A DNA stretch of 64,000 nt from Blattamonas nauphoetae (taxonomy: Eukaryota > Preaxostyla > Oxymonadida): NCBI GenBank assembly GCA_033064195.1, contig JARBJD010000048.1, positions 248,001-312,000 of the forward strand, in the 5' to 3' direction. Under the pieces are notes generated by a model. That model saw only the letters and a program-made list of their open reading frames with translations, ran no database searches and was not told the origin of the DNA. This document shows, one piece after another, positions 41,050 to 53,700 of the stretch (positions are counted from its first letter, which is position 1; each line of letters opens with the position of its first letter). The translations under genes were made by a program, and so were the position numbers.

Positions 41050-44000
41050 AGAGGAGCTCCCTTACCAGTCGCTCCTCACAAACCTTCAGCTCCCACTCCA
41101 TTGAGATACAGTCCGTGAAGTGGCCCATAGGTCCTTACAATCCAAATAGATTCAACAATTCCAGTTTTTTGCATCCCACCGGTGTCATATCTACTCGGTC
41201 GATTCCTCGGGAGTAAGTTCCGAGACTCCGGAAGGCTTATTTTATGAACACGAAGACAACTTAAAGACGAGTTCCATCAGCCGTTTCCTCGACGCCAACT
41301 TCAATTTTCAGTCTAATTAGCAGTACACTCAATCAATGATTCAGCAAGCATCATGAAACACCGTTTAAACGACGGAAAAAGACATCAAGCAACACAAAAC
41401 AGTGATCACAAGATCAAACACAATTTCGTCAAGTTTATTCTCCTCCGATCATTAGAGAAGAATATATCAGCCTACGTCATAAAGGAGAGGATGGGATGAT
41501 GCATCGAAATCTTTAAGTTACAAAACACTTCCGCATCCTCACGCAAATCAACTCTTTAGTCAACGAAGTTGAAGGCCTTGAAGAAGGCAGGATGACACCG
41601 GATAAATCATGACCCTGAGTCAAACAATTGATCACCTTGGAATATGAGGGTATTCATATGCTGTCTTCTCCGATTTCAGCACCGCCGAACATCGCATCAG
41701 GAGGCCCAAGAGGTGGTTCTCTACTGTTACAAGGAGGAACTAAGCAAGACATGATTGTTCGATCATTTCCATATTAGACAGCTCGCGTCAGTTTTGGCCA
41801 TGATGAATGAAGGATAAACACCACCAAGCGAAACAAGCCAAAAGAGCAGATATCTGCACGGATGCACCATTGATTCAACGCAAACCATCACAGACGATTA
41901 GCCACGCCATTCTTTCGGTCGTCCAGGCCCCTTCGATCGACATACTAACATCATCACGCTCGAAGGAGAGTAACACGAGGTGAAGACACCTAGAAGTGGC
42001 GCTAGAGGGGTCGCGATATCCTACAGGGGGTAACATAGTTCTCAAATTTCACATGACCCCAGGAATGGCCAATACTACTTCGGCTAGTATTGGATGGAAC
42101 CTGGAAATCAAGTCATGGGAGAATGCGCATCTCCATCAAGAAGAGCGTTACACAGTATGGAGGAAATGAAGTGCAGGCTCACAAAGTCCCACTTTCGCAC
42201 AGATCGGGTCACATCGGGATCCCGACATTCAATGGACTCTCGCTGTACTCGGAGTTCACTATTTTATCACTTTCCTGAAGAAGTTCAACAAATGCAGCAC
42301 GTATCTTGCAGACGTTCGGAAGCAATCTAACACCTCCGCCTATGCTGATCAAATGAATACTTTCTGAGCGTGAGATAGTTTGTCTTCAAATCCATGGAAG
42401 AAGCGAGACTCTCATACTCACGGAGGAGTCACTCGTATTAAGAACCAGTGTCGAATCAGTGACCCTGAGCCAGCATCTTGAAGGTCTCGACCTGTCCTTC
42501 AGGCTTCTCGCAGCTTTATCAATCCCTTCAATGTCATCAACTCACATCCACCAGTTTCCTTCTCAACATATTATCAATACTCCTAGAGGCAATTCCGCCT
42601 CATTATCCTCGGACAAACTGCCCTTGGATGTCACTAGAAGTTCATGAGATGTCTAACAACGGGGGTGAAGATCGTCAGTCACGCTGTCCGAGAAAATTGT
42701 CCTCCACAACTTTCACTATGACCAGAACCACCAATTACTCGCCATCAGCAGGGTCATGGACTGTCAGACAGGGAGTGGCGTGTGAATCTGAGAGAATGCT
42801 GAAGACCAGATTTGCTTCTCTCGAAACAAACAAATCACCTCGCGCGTGTCTCAGCTATCACTCGCATCCCGTTTAAAGGGAAAACTAACGACATGGAAGT
42901 CAGTTTATCAGACGTGTGGAGAAGACGCATCTTTGTATTGGACGTGGTGGTCAATAGCTGGTGCTCTCGAGATCACGTTGTCAATCTCCTCGAATGACCC
43001 AGTGTGCAAGACACATTTGATCGACTCTCCGATCCAGTCACCTCACCTTGTTCCAGTCAACACACCACAACCATCACAACGTCAAACTGTCAAACGAGCA
43101 CGTGATGTTCACGAAGATCCCTCTCGCAGCGTTCCTTCGTCCACCGCAATCGTAGAACGAACACTCACCATTCTCGTTTTCCCCCACCGTCCACCATAAA
43201 TCAGGTCCGGCTGCTGTGGTCGAGCTCGTCAAGACTTTGGTCGGCCCGCCCCTTCCTAATCCAATCACATCCTCCCCTGTTCATCACTGGAGCCGTGCAT
43301 GTTCACATTTCCAGTGGCTCTCTCAAAGCAGCGGTTTGTCGCCCATCAACTCCGCTGTGAGTACGAGTCCTGTCCATACAGACAGTGTGGTGGACTGGTC
43401 CGACATTTATGTGAAGGATGAGAACAGTATCGGGATTTCCGTCAATGCCTTCAGAGTTGCGGCAACAGGCCAACGTTCGGCAATTCACCTCGTTTATGCT
43501 TTCTGGAGAAAGCCACCCGCACCAATTTAATCCCGACTCCGTGTAAGCTTTCACAGCTGTGTTAGGTATTATCAATTATACCCCCGTCTCACCGACAACT
43601 GTATCATCCCCGATGATGCATTCGTTCCTGTCACGGCATCAATCTCATCCACAGTACTCTAGCAATGAATCGAAGACTCCCCCTCCCAATTCAAAGAAAG
43701 ATATCAGATTCGGGAGTCTCTTCAACCAATCGGTCGGCTACAGGTCCTCTCAAACACACATCGTCTTCTCAATCGACGCTCAGCTCTTTACAGGAGCTGG
43801 GGCAGTACATCCGATCAGTTCTCCAAGAATAGAACTAGATTTCACAGAGGGGTGGATTCAGCTTAAACATGACAGATACAAAAATAACCTCCCAAAAAAG
43901 ACTTCAGACTGTTAAATGCAGGAGCAACCACGACTCATGGAAACACAGCTTGACCCCTTCGGCCTTACGGAGAAGGCGGTCGTTGGTCCAGTGACGAGGT

Positions 44001-45375
44001 ATTCAAGATTCTACTGAGAAACAACGCATCGTCAACGAAGACTCAACAAGCAATCATGACTAAATCGGTGATGTTTCATGCAAGCTCGTTCGAATATATC
44101 ATTTCGGGGACACACCTATTTTCAATTGGACAATTCCCCTCCCGTCATTTGGGTGGGCTGCGCTTTAATCGAAACTATTCGTTAGTCCTCTATCACCGTC
44201 GGTGAAGATCAAACGATGATCCACAGCCTTGGATGAGGATAGGGAAGCTGACCTGATGGCGGAGGGTCAACCCAGAACTACCAATTCTTTCACTCCTCAA
44301 CGAGTACGCGAGCGGATCAGCAGACATTGACATGGAGAGTGTTTCTCTCTCCACTTAAAGAAGCCTCGATATGGTTGAGTCTGACGGATGAGTCAATTTT
44401 TAGGGAAGAGGCGATTACTGAACTTGTTCTGACGTTGATCGTTGACCACGATGTATCGCTCAGAAAGGTGGTCAACCTCTCTCTTTCCACACAACGATTT
44501 GCACAACCGCACCGTTCGAACCGAAGATGAGTGGTGCTTTCTCGTCACTCGCGAGACACAGTCGAGATGCATTCGCTGTTAGTTAGCGGCTCCATCAGCA
44601 GTATCAAGCCCAGCGCTCCCGGTAGTGGTTCATCAGCGACGAGGGGAACATGTACAGTGGAGCGAACAGTCATCCTCTCGCCTCTTGAGGAGACCCGCTG
44701 TGACATAGCATGACAAAGCGTCCATCTCAGCGAAGAAGAGACATACATTGTCAGGGAACTTTCTCCATCAAAGTCTGGTGGAGGAACAGTTCTATTAACG
44801 ATAGACCAGACCACACGCTCCTAAACGAAGGCAAGTGATGCCTTCTCATCGATGAACGAACATCCAATCAGCGGGACACTATTCATGAGAGAACTTACAT
44901 CAGACTAGAAAGTCGACAAACATTCACAGGATCAGACGACTCCAAATCTTCGTTACAGCCACTAAAAGTGGAGTCACGGTCCATTCTGAAGAGATATGTT
45001 GTTTTTCCTTTCCTCATCTCTGCCGTTCTTCGTCCTCAGCTAGGTTCTTTTCAACTCTCAATGGAGTGGGAGCTGAAGGTTTGTGAGGAGCGACTGGTAA
45101 GGGAGCTCCTCTTACACAAACCAAAGCTCCCACGGAGTTCAAAAGCTGTCCCAAAAATTTGACGGGTCCCAAGGGTCCCTTGCTCCCTCTCCCACCGCTT
45201 CTGCGGTAGTTTCTCGGATCATTGGCTCGCCCTGATTCGAGAAAAAGAAGTGATAAAGCTTACAAATGAATCTAATTTGGAGAATAATTATTATTGAATG
45301 CTATTTGTCTTTTACGACCTATGGGCCACTTCACGGACTGTATCTCAATGGAGTGGGAGCTTTGGTTTGTGTAAG
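41050..45375. mobile_element. 4.3-kb insertion with nested inverted ends, splitting family copy 1
   Basis: Copies 2 (56649-56697) and 3 (63950-63983) show the uninterrupted version of this place. Copy 1 instead jumps from 41049 to 45376. Positions 41050-41106 match 45056-45112 in reverse over 57 bp. About 41075-41131 matches 45318-45375 in reverse, and 45111-45134 pairs with 45353-45375. So the ends are nested, as if one inverted-repeat element entered another or the right end was duplicated. The interior (41217-45050) has only broken, short frames, none longer than about 130 codons. No transposase, polymerase, integrase or capsid gene was recognised. It is either a decayed transposon or captured pseudogene sequence between mobile ends. 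Confidence 0.7.
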
Positions 45376-45599
45376 AAACGTTGCACTTATGAACAATCGT
45401 TTGTTTTTCCTCCGCATCTCAATTGATTCAGATGTTCTCTGAGGGATGACCTCATGTCAGCCACGTCCATCTTTTCTCGACTTTCCGACCAACTCTTCGA
45501 CATCGACAATGGTCCTGATTTCTCAACTCCGAATCTCGCTATTGACCCTTTCGATCATCCAGATAATTGGATCGATTTTGAAGAATACATGCTCGACAT
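45376..45599 (+). CDS. family copy 1, second segment
   Basis: Continues the family protein: the HKRCTYEQS-type stretch, then after a short intron (GTTTGTTTTTC...TTCAG) the segment DDLMSATSIFSRLSDQLF and DHPDNWIDFEEYMLDII. It runs directly into the 1,014-bp transposon at 45602. The same segments occur uninterrupted in copy 2 (56649-56920) and copy 3. Confidence 0.65.
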
Positions 45600-45601
45600 T
45601 A

Positions 45602-46615
45602 TAGGGGGTTTACTAAGTATGTCCCCTCGAGTTTTCTCACTGTCGACCAGGTCAATTGAGTTAATTTTTTGTCAAGAGTCTTACACTGAGTCAATTCATA
45701 TTTTAAGCAAAGATTTTCAATATCGTATTCATTAAGTCACTCAAATCGCACAAATCTCAAAATGATTCACTGATTTTTCATTCTATGTGAAACGATAACT
45801 GTGTCAAACTTCTAATTGGAGTGATTATCACCTTTTTCTCTTGATTTTTGCTCTAAACATGCAAAAAAGTCAGATAGATTCGCTGATCTGGTCGAAACAG
45901 TGGATTTCGTTCTGACATCACTCGAATGTTTGTTCAACTCATTTGACTCTATGAATCACCTATTTTATCCTCTTTAAAAATAGGTGAAGTTATGAATTAG
46001 AAGAAAAGGACCTTTGATCGCAGTCTCTGGCACTCTTTTTGATTTCACACGGCAAAACTCTAACCAAGAATGCAAAAAGTTACATTTGAGGAAACGTGTG
46101 AAGTTTCACGTTTTTCCAGAAATTCCATCTCATTCTTTAAACTTCAACACAGTACTATCAGAATCGAAGTCTTGTGAGAATCACTCTGGAAAGTGAACGA
46201 GATCAGATTTGAATCGACTCTCTGATGAAGAATGACAAACTTTCCTTGTTTTAACCTCACTTTTTAGAATGTATTGGACGATAGACATCTGTCATGTTGT
46301 CCTGTCATGATTGTCAAGGATCCTCCGGTTCTCTCCAACCAAGATGATATTCACACAAAGTTCGAGAATTCATGCTGAAGTCATCTCATTAAACCAGTTC
46401 TCTCATTCTTTTCATCAATCAATGAGTGAATCTGTGAAAACAAAGCAGGAGGAGACATGAAAAAGATAGATTTTCGTGAATAAAGCAATATTGAAGTAAA
46501 ATTCGAACTTTAGTCTGTCCGCTGGCTCGGTGTAAGCTCCTGCCTGGTCTTGTTTTCCATCTTCACTCACTGTATATGTAGAAAACCTGAGGGGACATAA
46601 TTAGTACACCCCCTA
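45602..46615. mobile_element. 1,014-bp TA-flanked transposon (Tc1/mariner-like MITE)
   Basis: The ends are inverted repeats of about 35 bp, starting TAGGGGGT and reading TACTAA, TATGTCCCCTC and TTTTCT on both sides with about four mismatches. TA at 45600-45601 is repeated at 46616-46617. The uninterrupted host sequence GACATTATTTCCGG is preserved at two paralogous places in this window (TA at 56899-56900 and at 57362-57363), which proves the insertion and its borders. There is no long frame inside, so it is non-autonomous. A TA duplication is typical of the Tc1/mariner superfamily, but the terminal sequence is not a familiar one. Confidence 0.9.
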
Positions 46616-46617
46616 TA

Positions 46618-49600
46618 TTTCCGGAACAATTGACCCCGTTTGCCTTTTCATTTGGATGAAATTTGCAGGTCTTGTCGCCACCAGAAACACAGCCTTTCTT
46701 TTCAAAAGCTCGCGTCCTTCTCGACCTCTATTCTGTTGACTCGTTCTTCTTCAAAGATATCTTTGTGAAGCAGGCCGGGAACACATCACCAGAGACAGAA
46801 CAAGATGTCTACGACAAATTGGACGCCGAGCCGTCGTGGAATTGGGAGGGGATTTCATTTGAAGTGGAATCGCTCCACACCCTTCTTCCTGATTCCGACA
46901 CTTCCACACTCCGGTCATACACACCTCCTAGCCAGACATCACTCGCTTCTGATCGCAACACGACTGCACTCACCCAATCCTCGGATCTCACACTGGATCT
47001 CGACCTCAAACCGGAAAGTGATGTGCCTGCCGACAGTTCTGGACTTCAGCATTACAAACTCTCGTTGCTTGCTCCCAATCCAGACAGACCTCCTCAGATG
47101 AAAACAAATCCTTTCATTAGACCCGTAGACTATACCCTGTCTGACCTCTTCTTTCTCTCATCAAATCGAGCCCAAATTCTCACAAACGAGCTCCCTGAAG
47201 ATGCTTTCTTGTTTGACTTTCATTTTCTTCTCCATTTTTTGATTTATTCCAGTCAAGCAGATGAGGATGTGCTGACATCTTTGTCCAACGCAGTCTTCAC
47301 AATCGAGCAAACAAAATCCTGCCAATGCATCCCGCTCAGCGAGACGCTCTTCACCCACCTCGCACACCTTCTCGATTCCCAGCATCCCAAAATCCGTTCC
47401 CTCTCTTTCAAACTGGTCTCGCATCTCTTCTCTTCGCCATCCCACAAATCACTCCTCCTGAAACACACACTCGGAGCGATCGACACCTCAGTCACAGAAT
47501 TCTCCCCAGAAATGACTTTCTTTGCTAACACCGCCGTCACCGATCATCTGTTCGCGAACAACCCGACAATCGAGTCGTCCGTCTTCGATGACAAGATCAA
47601 GGTTGTCCTCGCTCCCTACATGACCCCAGCCCAATCTCAATATCTCCTCAGGACTCTGAAAGAGCCTGATCTCATAATGCGTGAAGTCAACACTCAACTT
47701 CTGGAGAACGACCCACACGTCTCGGAAGTTGAATTCCCTAACTTCCAACTGGTCGAGCCAGTACTCAACGCAGATTCGCCTTTCCGAAGATACCTGAAGG
47801 AGATCACTCGTCGAACACTTCCAGCACTCTCAGTGATGCATGCTCATCCAAATATCTTCCAACCATTCCTTCGCAACATTCTATCTCCCCCTCTCCGATT
47901 TCAACTATTTTACCAGTTCCTGATGACTACCACTATCCATGGAACCCCACTTCCTCCCGATTTGATTGATTATTATTTGGAGGAAGCAGGGAACTTCAAC
48001 GAAATAACCATCGTAAGTGCTATCTCGTTGTCTCCCCTTGAGTCTAACCAACAATTCCTTTCAACATTCCCAATCGATGTGATGATTGAGAGGCTCGCCA
48101 GACTCCACATGCAAGGAAACCCATCAGCTTTCCTTTGTTTATTCGTTATCCTTGAAAGCACAACACCGCAATTCGTGTCAACTCGACTCCATCCGTTTCT
48201 ACTGCGAGGTCTTCAGCTCGTGAACACACAAGGAGAGGTTCCGAATTTTCAACTTCAACTGTTCCACATGACATTGCAATTAATGTCTACTGAGGAACGA
48301 TTCCTGTTCAGATGTTTCCCTCCACGCAGGATCTTCACAAGTTGGATCCAAGACTGTGATTCACTCCCAGTTGATCATTGTGTCGGAATGGTTGTTCAAA
48401 TGTTCGCTTTCGATGAATGGAGAGAACTCAGTCTATTCCTGTCTCGAAGGAGCTTCGATAAACAATTGAAGGATTTTGATCGGTCTCCACGTCACATCAC
48501 TCCAGAAATGAAAGTATTCCTTCTCACAACATTCGCTCTGCCTGCGACGTTCTACAATCCTCTGTGTCAACTCATCGCTCCCGACACTTGGAAAGCCTGT
48601 CGCCTGGAGGACACTCCGTTGGCCACAGTGATTGATTGCATCAACGACAACTCTGAACACCCTCTCCTCATTCTGGCCATCTGTCGCTCGTTCTTGTCGA
48701 AAGGTCTGCTTTCTTCTCATCTCAACGACTTCTCCATTCTCGTTCCCTTTTGCAGTTGATCTCTATGCTCTGTTTGGAAGTGAGTTCATGATCCCGCTCC
48801 TTCGCCGCTCGTTTGGATCGTTCTCGCCAGTTGTGAACACGGCAGCTCTGATGTTTGTGCGAAGAGTGGTTGATCTTAGAAGTGTTGAGTTGAACCTGGC
48901 ACTGCTGTCACTTTCTGTGTTTTCGATGGTGGTTCGTGCAGTGGAAGGGTCGTCGTATTTGGAGGACTACATGAACGGGACTTACATCCTTTCTGAGTTG
49001 TTGCAGACAGTTGAAGATCGTCTTCACCCCGTTTGCCTTTCTCTTTTGATGAACTCCCCAGAAAACATCATCACCGGACACAGAACCTTTCTTTTTAAAT
49101 GCTCTCGGGCTTCTCAACCACCTTTATGTAGAATCGTTAGCTGAACACTTCGTTAAGTTGCAGTCAGGAAAAGTTACGCCTGATACTGTACTCCCACAAT
49201 TCATCCAAATGTTTGTGACATTCGACTCCACAATCTCGGAAGACCAATTAAAACGCATCCTCACGCCGATCTACCACGAAAAGTCATCTTTACGAGAATA
49301 TACGAAGGACTTCACACGTCCAACACTTCCAGAACTCTCCCGACTACAGACTCAGCCCTCTTTCTTCCAACACTCCCCAACCTTGTCTTACACACCACGT
49401 CTTCGACTGAAAACTTATGTTACCGGAATGTTGGCTATCACAGTTCATGAACTTGCCCTCCCACAAGTTTTGGTTGATTATTATTTGGAGGAAGCGTGGA
49501 AATTCAACGAATTCCTCTCCGTCACTGCTGTTTGTCTGGCTCTTCTGACACCTCATCGTCCATTGTCGTCAACGTTCCCGATCGATGTGATGATCGAGAG

Positions 49601-50523
49601 GCTCGTCAGACTTCACATGCAAGGTCGCCCGTCGTCGCTCATTCATGTTATCTATATCCTTCGTGGTTCACCACAACAGTTCACTTCAACTCAGCTCCAC
49701 CAATTCCTCATGCGAGGTCTTCACACTGTTGACTCACCAAGGGAGAATGAGGTTCAACAAGCATCGCTCTTGAATGGTATGACGAATGTGATGACAGCTG
49801 ATGAACGATTTGTGTACGAATGCCTCCCTCCACGCAAGGCCATCACAGAATGGATGCGAAACAGTGAATCAAACTGGTTTCGTCGTCCTTTCGGACCGAT
49901 TGTTCCCTTATTCACGTTCGATGAATGGAGAGAACTCACTCAAATCGTGTCTCACAAGAGTTTCGATGATCAAAAAGAACATGTAAATTCTGTCAGCACA
50001 ATCAGTTTAGAGATGGATGCTTTTCTTCTCACAACATTCGCTCTGCCTGCGACGTTCTACAATCCTCTGTGTCAACTCATAGCTCCCGACACTTGGAAAG
50101 CCTGTCGCCTGGAGGACACTCCGTTAGACAGAGTGATTGATAGCATCCACGACAACGTTGAACACCCTCTCCTCATTCTGGCCATGTGTCGCTCGTTCTT
50201 GTCGAAAGGTCTGTTTTCTTCTCATCTCAACGACTTCTCCATTCTCGTTCCCTTTTGCAGTTGATCTCTATGCTCTGTTTGGAAGTGAGTTCATGATCCC
50301 GCTCCTTCGCCGCTCGTTTGGATCGTTCTCGCCAGTTGTGAACACGGCAGCTCTGATGTTTGTGCGAAGAGTGGTTGATCTTAGAAGTGTTGAGTTGAAT
50401 CTGGCACTGGTGTCACTTTCTGTGTTTTCGATGGTGGTTCGTGCTGTGGAAGGGTCGTCGTATTTGGAGGACTACATGAACGGGACTTACATCCTTTCGG
50501 AGTTATTGAGGACCGTTTCGTGA
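46618..50523 (+). CDS. family copy 1, two repeated units (ARM-like, lineage-specific)
   Basis: After the end of the transposon, ATTGACCCC splices over a 31-bp intron (46638-46668) into VLSPPETQPFFSKARVLL. Unit 1 runs to 49030 and contains LFTHLAHLLDSQHPKIRSL (ARM-like helix), FPIDVMIERLARLHMQG, TTFALPATFYNPLCQLIAP and, after intron 48704-48755, GSEFMIPLLRRSFGSFSP, VNTAALMFVRRVVDL and SSYLEDYMNGTYILSEL. Intron 49031-49061 (31 bp) then joins in frame to unit 2 (49062-50523). Unit 2 restarts with SSPDTEPFFLNALGLL but lacks the ARM-like first half, and repeats the second half with its own 52-bp intron (50209-50260). Stop TGA at 50521. No known domain or function. Confidence 0.7.
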
Positions 50524-50771
50524 ATTGAATCATTTTCTGTTTCTTCTAAGCACTTTTCTTCACGATTTCATTGATCTTGTTAAGGCAACGTTGTACAGAC
50601 TCTTTCAGAGACCCACTCATTGATTGAACAAACAAAGATTCTTCCGGTGTTTTGAGACATGAAATAGGTGAGTTTCCTCTCGGAACCTAGAAACTATTTT
50701 TGTTAATTTTTCATGTTGGGTTCCTGATCGTTTGAACTCGTCATTTGTGAATCTTAATCGTCGTTCTTGTT

Positions 50772-53700
50772 ATGCCCCCGAAAGCATCAACCTTGTGCAA
50801 TCTCCATAGTGTCTCCCTTCCTGATGAGTTTCCCCCACAGTCTTCACAGCCTTCATTTACGATAAGTCCTCTTTACACACCTGTGCCTCCTCATGCAATC
50901 TCCCGTCAACCCACGACTCTGTTGTATCAACAGAGCCATTCGTTGAGGAATGATCCACATTCATCTCAATCGTATTCCACAACCCCATCGAACACCGACA
51001 TCGAGAATGAGACGATATCACCCCTTATACCAGATGTTCCTGAATCATCTGCACAGAAAATCAAAACTCTCGAATCAGAAGTTGCGAAACTTCAAGAAGA
51101 GATCACGAAAATGAAATTGGAGAGCCCTCCTCTGAACACGCCTCGACGACGAAGACCCCAAACGCCTAATCGACAACATCGATCTCGCCCGCGATGTGAA
51201 ACCGAGCAAAGAAGCTGTCTCAAATCGTTTGTTGCTAATAAGTCAGAAAAAAGCCGGAGAGAGTCAGATGGACGACCTTTCGATGATTCTTTGTCTTTTC
51301 GAGCGTCTCTTGGAACTTTCTTGGGGGTGGACGAGCGATGTGTTCGAATCTGCCAGAACAATCGAGAGATCGCCACAGATCCTCTCTCAAATCGCGTTTT
51401 CAACAGTCTCGAAAGATCGCCTGTGGAGATTTCGCTTCGCTCGCCTTATGTGCATGTTACGCTCGTTTCTCAGAACCCGGTGCGTGAATGCATCCAATTT
51501 GGGCGTTTTGAAACACTTGGCTCTCTGAAGAAAAAAGCAGCCGAAATTTATGAAACAGATGTGCGTTGCATCAAATTTGTGAGACTTTTGGAACCGTCCA
51601 CTCACTTCAACGGGAGGACCGATCTCGATCCTCCCCCTCCTGTCTCTCCAGACACTGCCGAACGAATGAAGTCAATCGCACTCTCGGATGATGTTGAACT
51701 TGACCAGCTCGCAACTGACCACCGACTTGTCTTACTGACTGACATTTCGCCTTTCGTGATTGAAGTGACACTCCGGACGAACAACAAGTCGACAGCGATG
51801 GAAATGAACAGATTCGAGAAGATGGAAGCTCTGCTCGCGCCTGCTACTACTCTGTACAAAACGGGCAAGGATGAGGTGACGTTGTGGTGCTGCGGGGTTC
51901 GCGTGAATCCTTCGCTCGCTTTGAACATCCTCTCCGCCCACTTCTCTCTCCTTCCACAACACATCCTCACCGAGCCTGACGAAAACTGCGATCCGCGTCA
52001 GAAATCGCGTGCGTTCTGGCTGCCTGAAGCTCCAGTGAGGATCACGCTGGATGTGATGGGAAGAGACTACGGAGTCAGAGTTGTGGTTGTGTGTGGAGAC
52101 GTGAAGAAAGAGTTTGAGAGAGTAAGCAGCAGAACGAGTGGATTGGAGTTGAAGAAGATGGTTGGAGACTGGCAGTAGGTGGATTGGCATCGAGTCCGAC
52201 TTTGGAAGGATGAACAGAACGAGGAAGGTGGAACGACTGAAACAGGACAGCTGAACAAGAAGAAGGAAGGGACACGTGAAGGAGGATCTCTCACTCAACG
52301 ATCGAAGCGGACAAGGCAGTTCATGAGTGAGGCAGGGAGAGTTCGGAACATGACACGGACCTTGAGTCTGACCCTTCACCGCCGAGTTGCGCCTGCCTCG
52401 ATGAGAATCGTTGCTCGGACAGAAACGACGAAGCACTGGTTGAACGTGGAGAGTTGGGAACGGATTGGAAGAGTTCGGAAAGAGATTGGTGGTGTGATGG
52501 GGAGGGAAGGAGCTGAATTGAGTCTGTTTTTGGGAGAGAAGGAGCTGCGAGACTGGGAAGTTGTGAGTGGACTGACAGACGAGTCAGAGATGGAGATTTC
52601 AGTTGTGGATTGGCCAGGAATGGTGTTGGTTAGAGTGCGAGTGAATGGGAAGGAGGAAGAGCATTCGATGTGTGCCTCGGCCACTCTCCGCTCGCTCTCT
52701 CGCCGCGTGATGTTATCGAACCGTCACTTCTCCCCGTCATCGCTGACATTCACCCACAACGACACACCCCTCCCCCTCTCCACTCGCCTCATCTCGCTCG
52801 GCTTTTCCCCCTCTCTCGTCGCCACTCTTCAACAAAACCCTGCCCAGTCCCGCAAAACTCCAATCGCACCATGGTCTCCCATCAAAACCACGATCTGTGG
52901 ATTCAGGATGGATGTGGACACCGTCACCAAAGACTCCAGAATCCCATTGAAGAAGTTCAAAGGATCAGTCGATTTCACTGATTTCGATCTCGTCAACATC
53001 AAAACAGGCTCTCTTCTTCCCTTCACTCTGATTCCAGACGACGGGAACCTCAAAATCGAACTCTCCACACCTCTGACGTCTTCTGATTTGGTGGGCTGCA
53101 CTCTCAAATTGCGCCTCGAACCAAAATCGGACTTTGTGGTTGTCCGCCTGACACTCGACGAGCGACCGATCGAAGTGTTGCACATCACCCTTCCTCGAAC
53201 ATCGCTGTCGTCGCTGTCTGCACTTCGGAATGCGTTGGAAGGCGCTGTTGTTGATCTTGTTCGACGGACGTTTCTGAAAGAGAGCCACATGACCAGGTTT
53301 GCACGTGATTTCAGCCTCCCTCCGCTGCACTTCAACTCTGCCCTCCTCACTGAGGACGCCCTCTCCTCTCTCCTTCCCTCGACCCACATCGACCTCACCT
53401 GCTCCTGTTTTCCCGACTGCTGTTTCGTCATCTCAGAAGACTTCCCCAACGCGCCTCCTCTCGTCTTCCCATCGTTCGTCAAATGTGGATACCTTCCGAT
53501 GAACATGAGCGTTTCGCCGTTCACAATGGTCAGGACTTCATGGACCAGTTTAAAAGTTATGTTTGTGAACGGACAGATTGTCACTTCAAATCGAAAAGAC
53601 CCGCTAATCGCTCTTCCCGGTGCTCCTTTCCTGTCAGTCTCCTCATCCGCCCCATCCGCATCGGTTGATGTCGACACAGTCTCAGTGTCAGGGTCGAAAA

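Noticed and set aside
41050-45375. The 4.3-kb insertion as a Polinton, retroelement or other virus-like fossil
   Set aside because: No polymerase, integrase, reverse transcriptase or capsid motif could be recognised, and the ends do not look like LTRs.
52176-52178. TAG as a sense codon (glutamine), as known in the oxymonad Streblomastix
   Set aside because: Genes at 5138-6130 and 6689-14203 end with TAG at conserved or sensible C termini, so the standard code fits the window.
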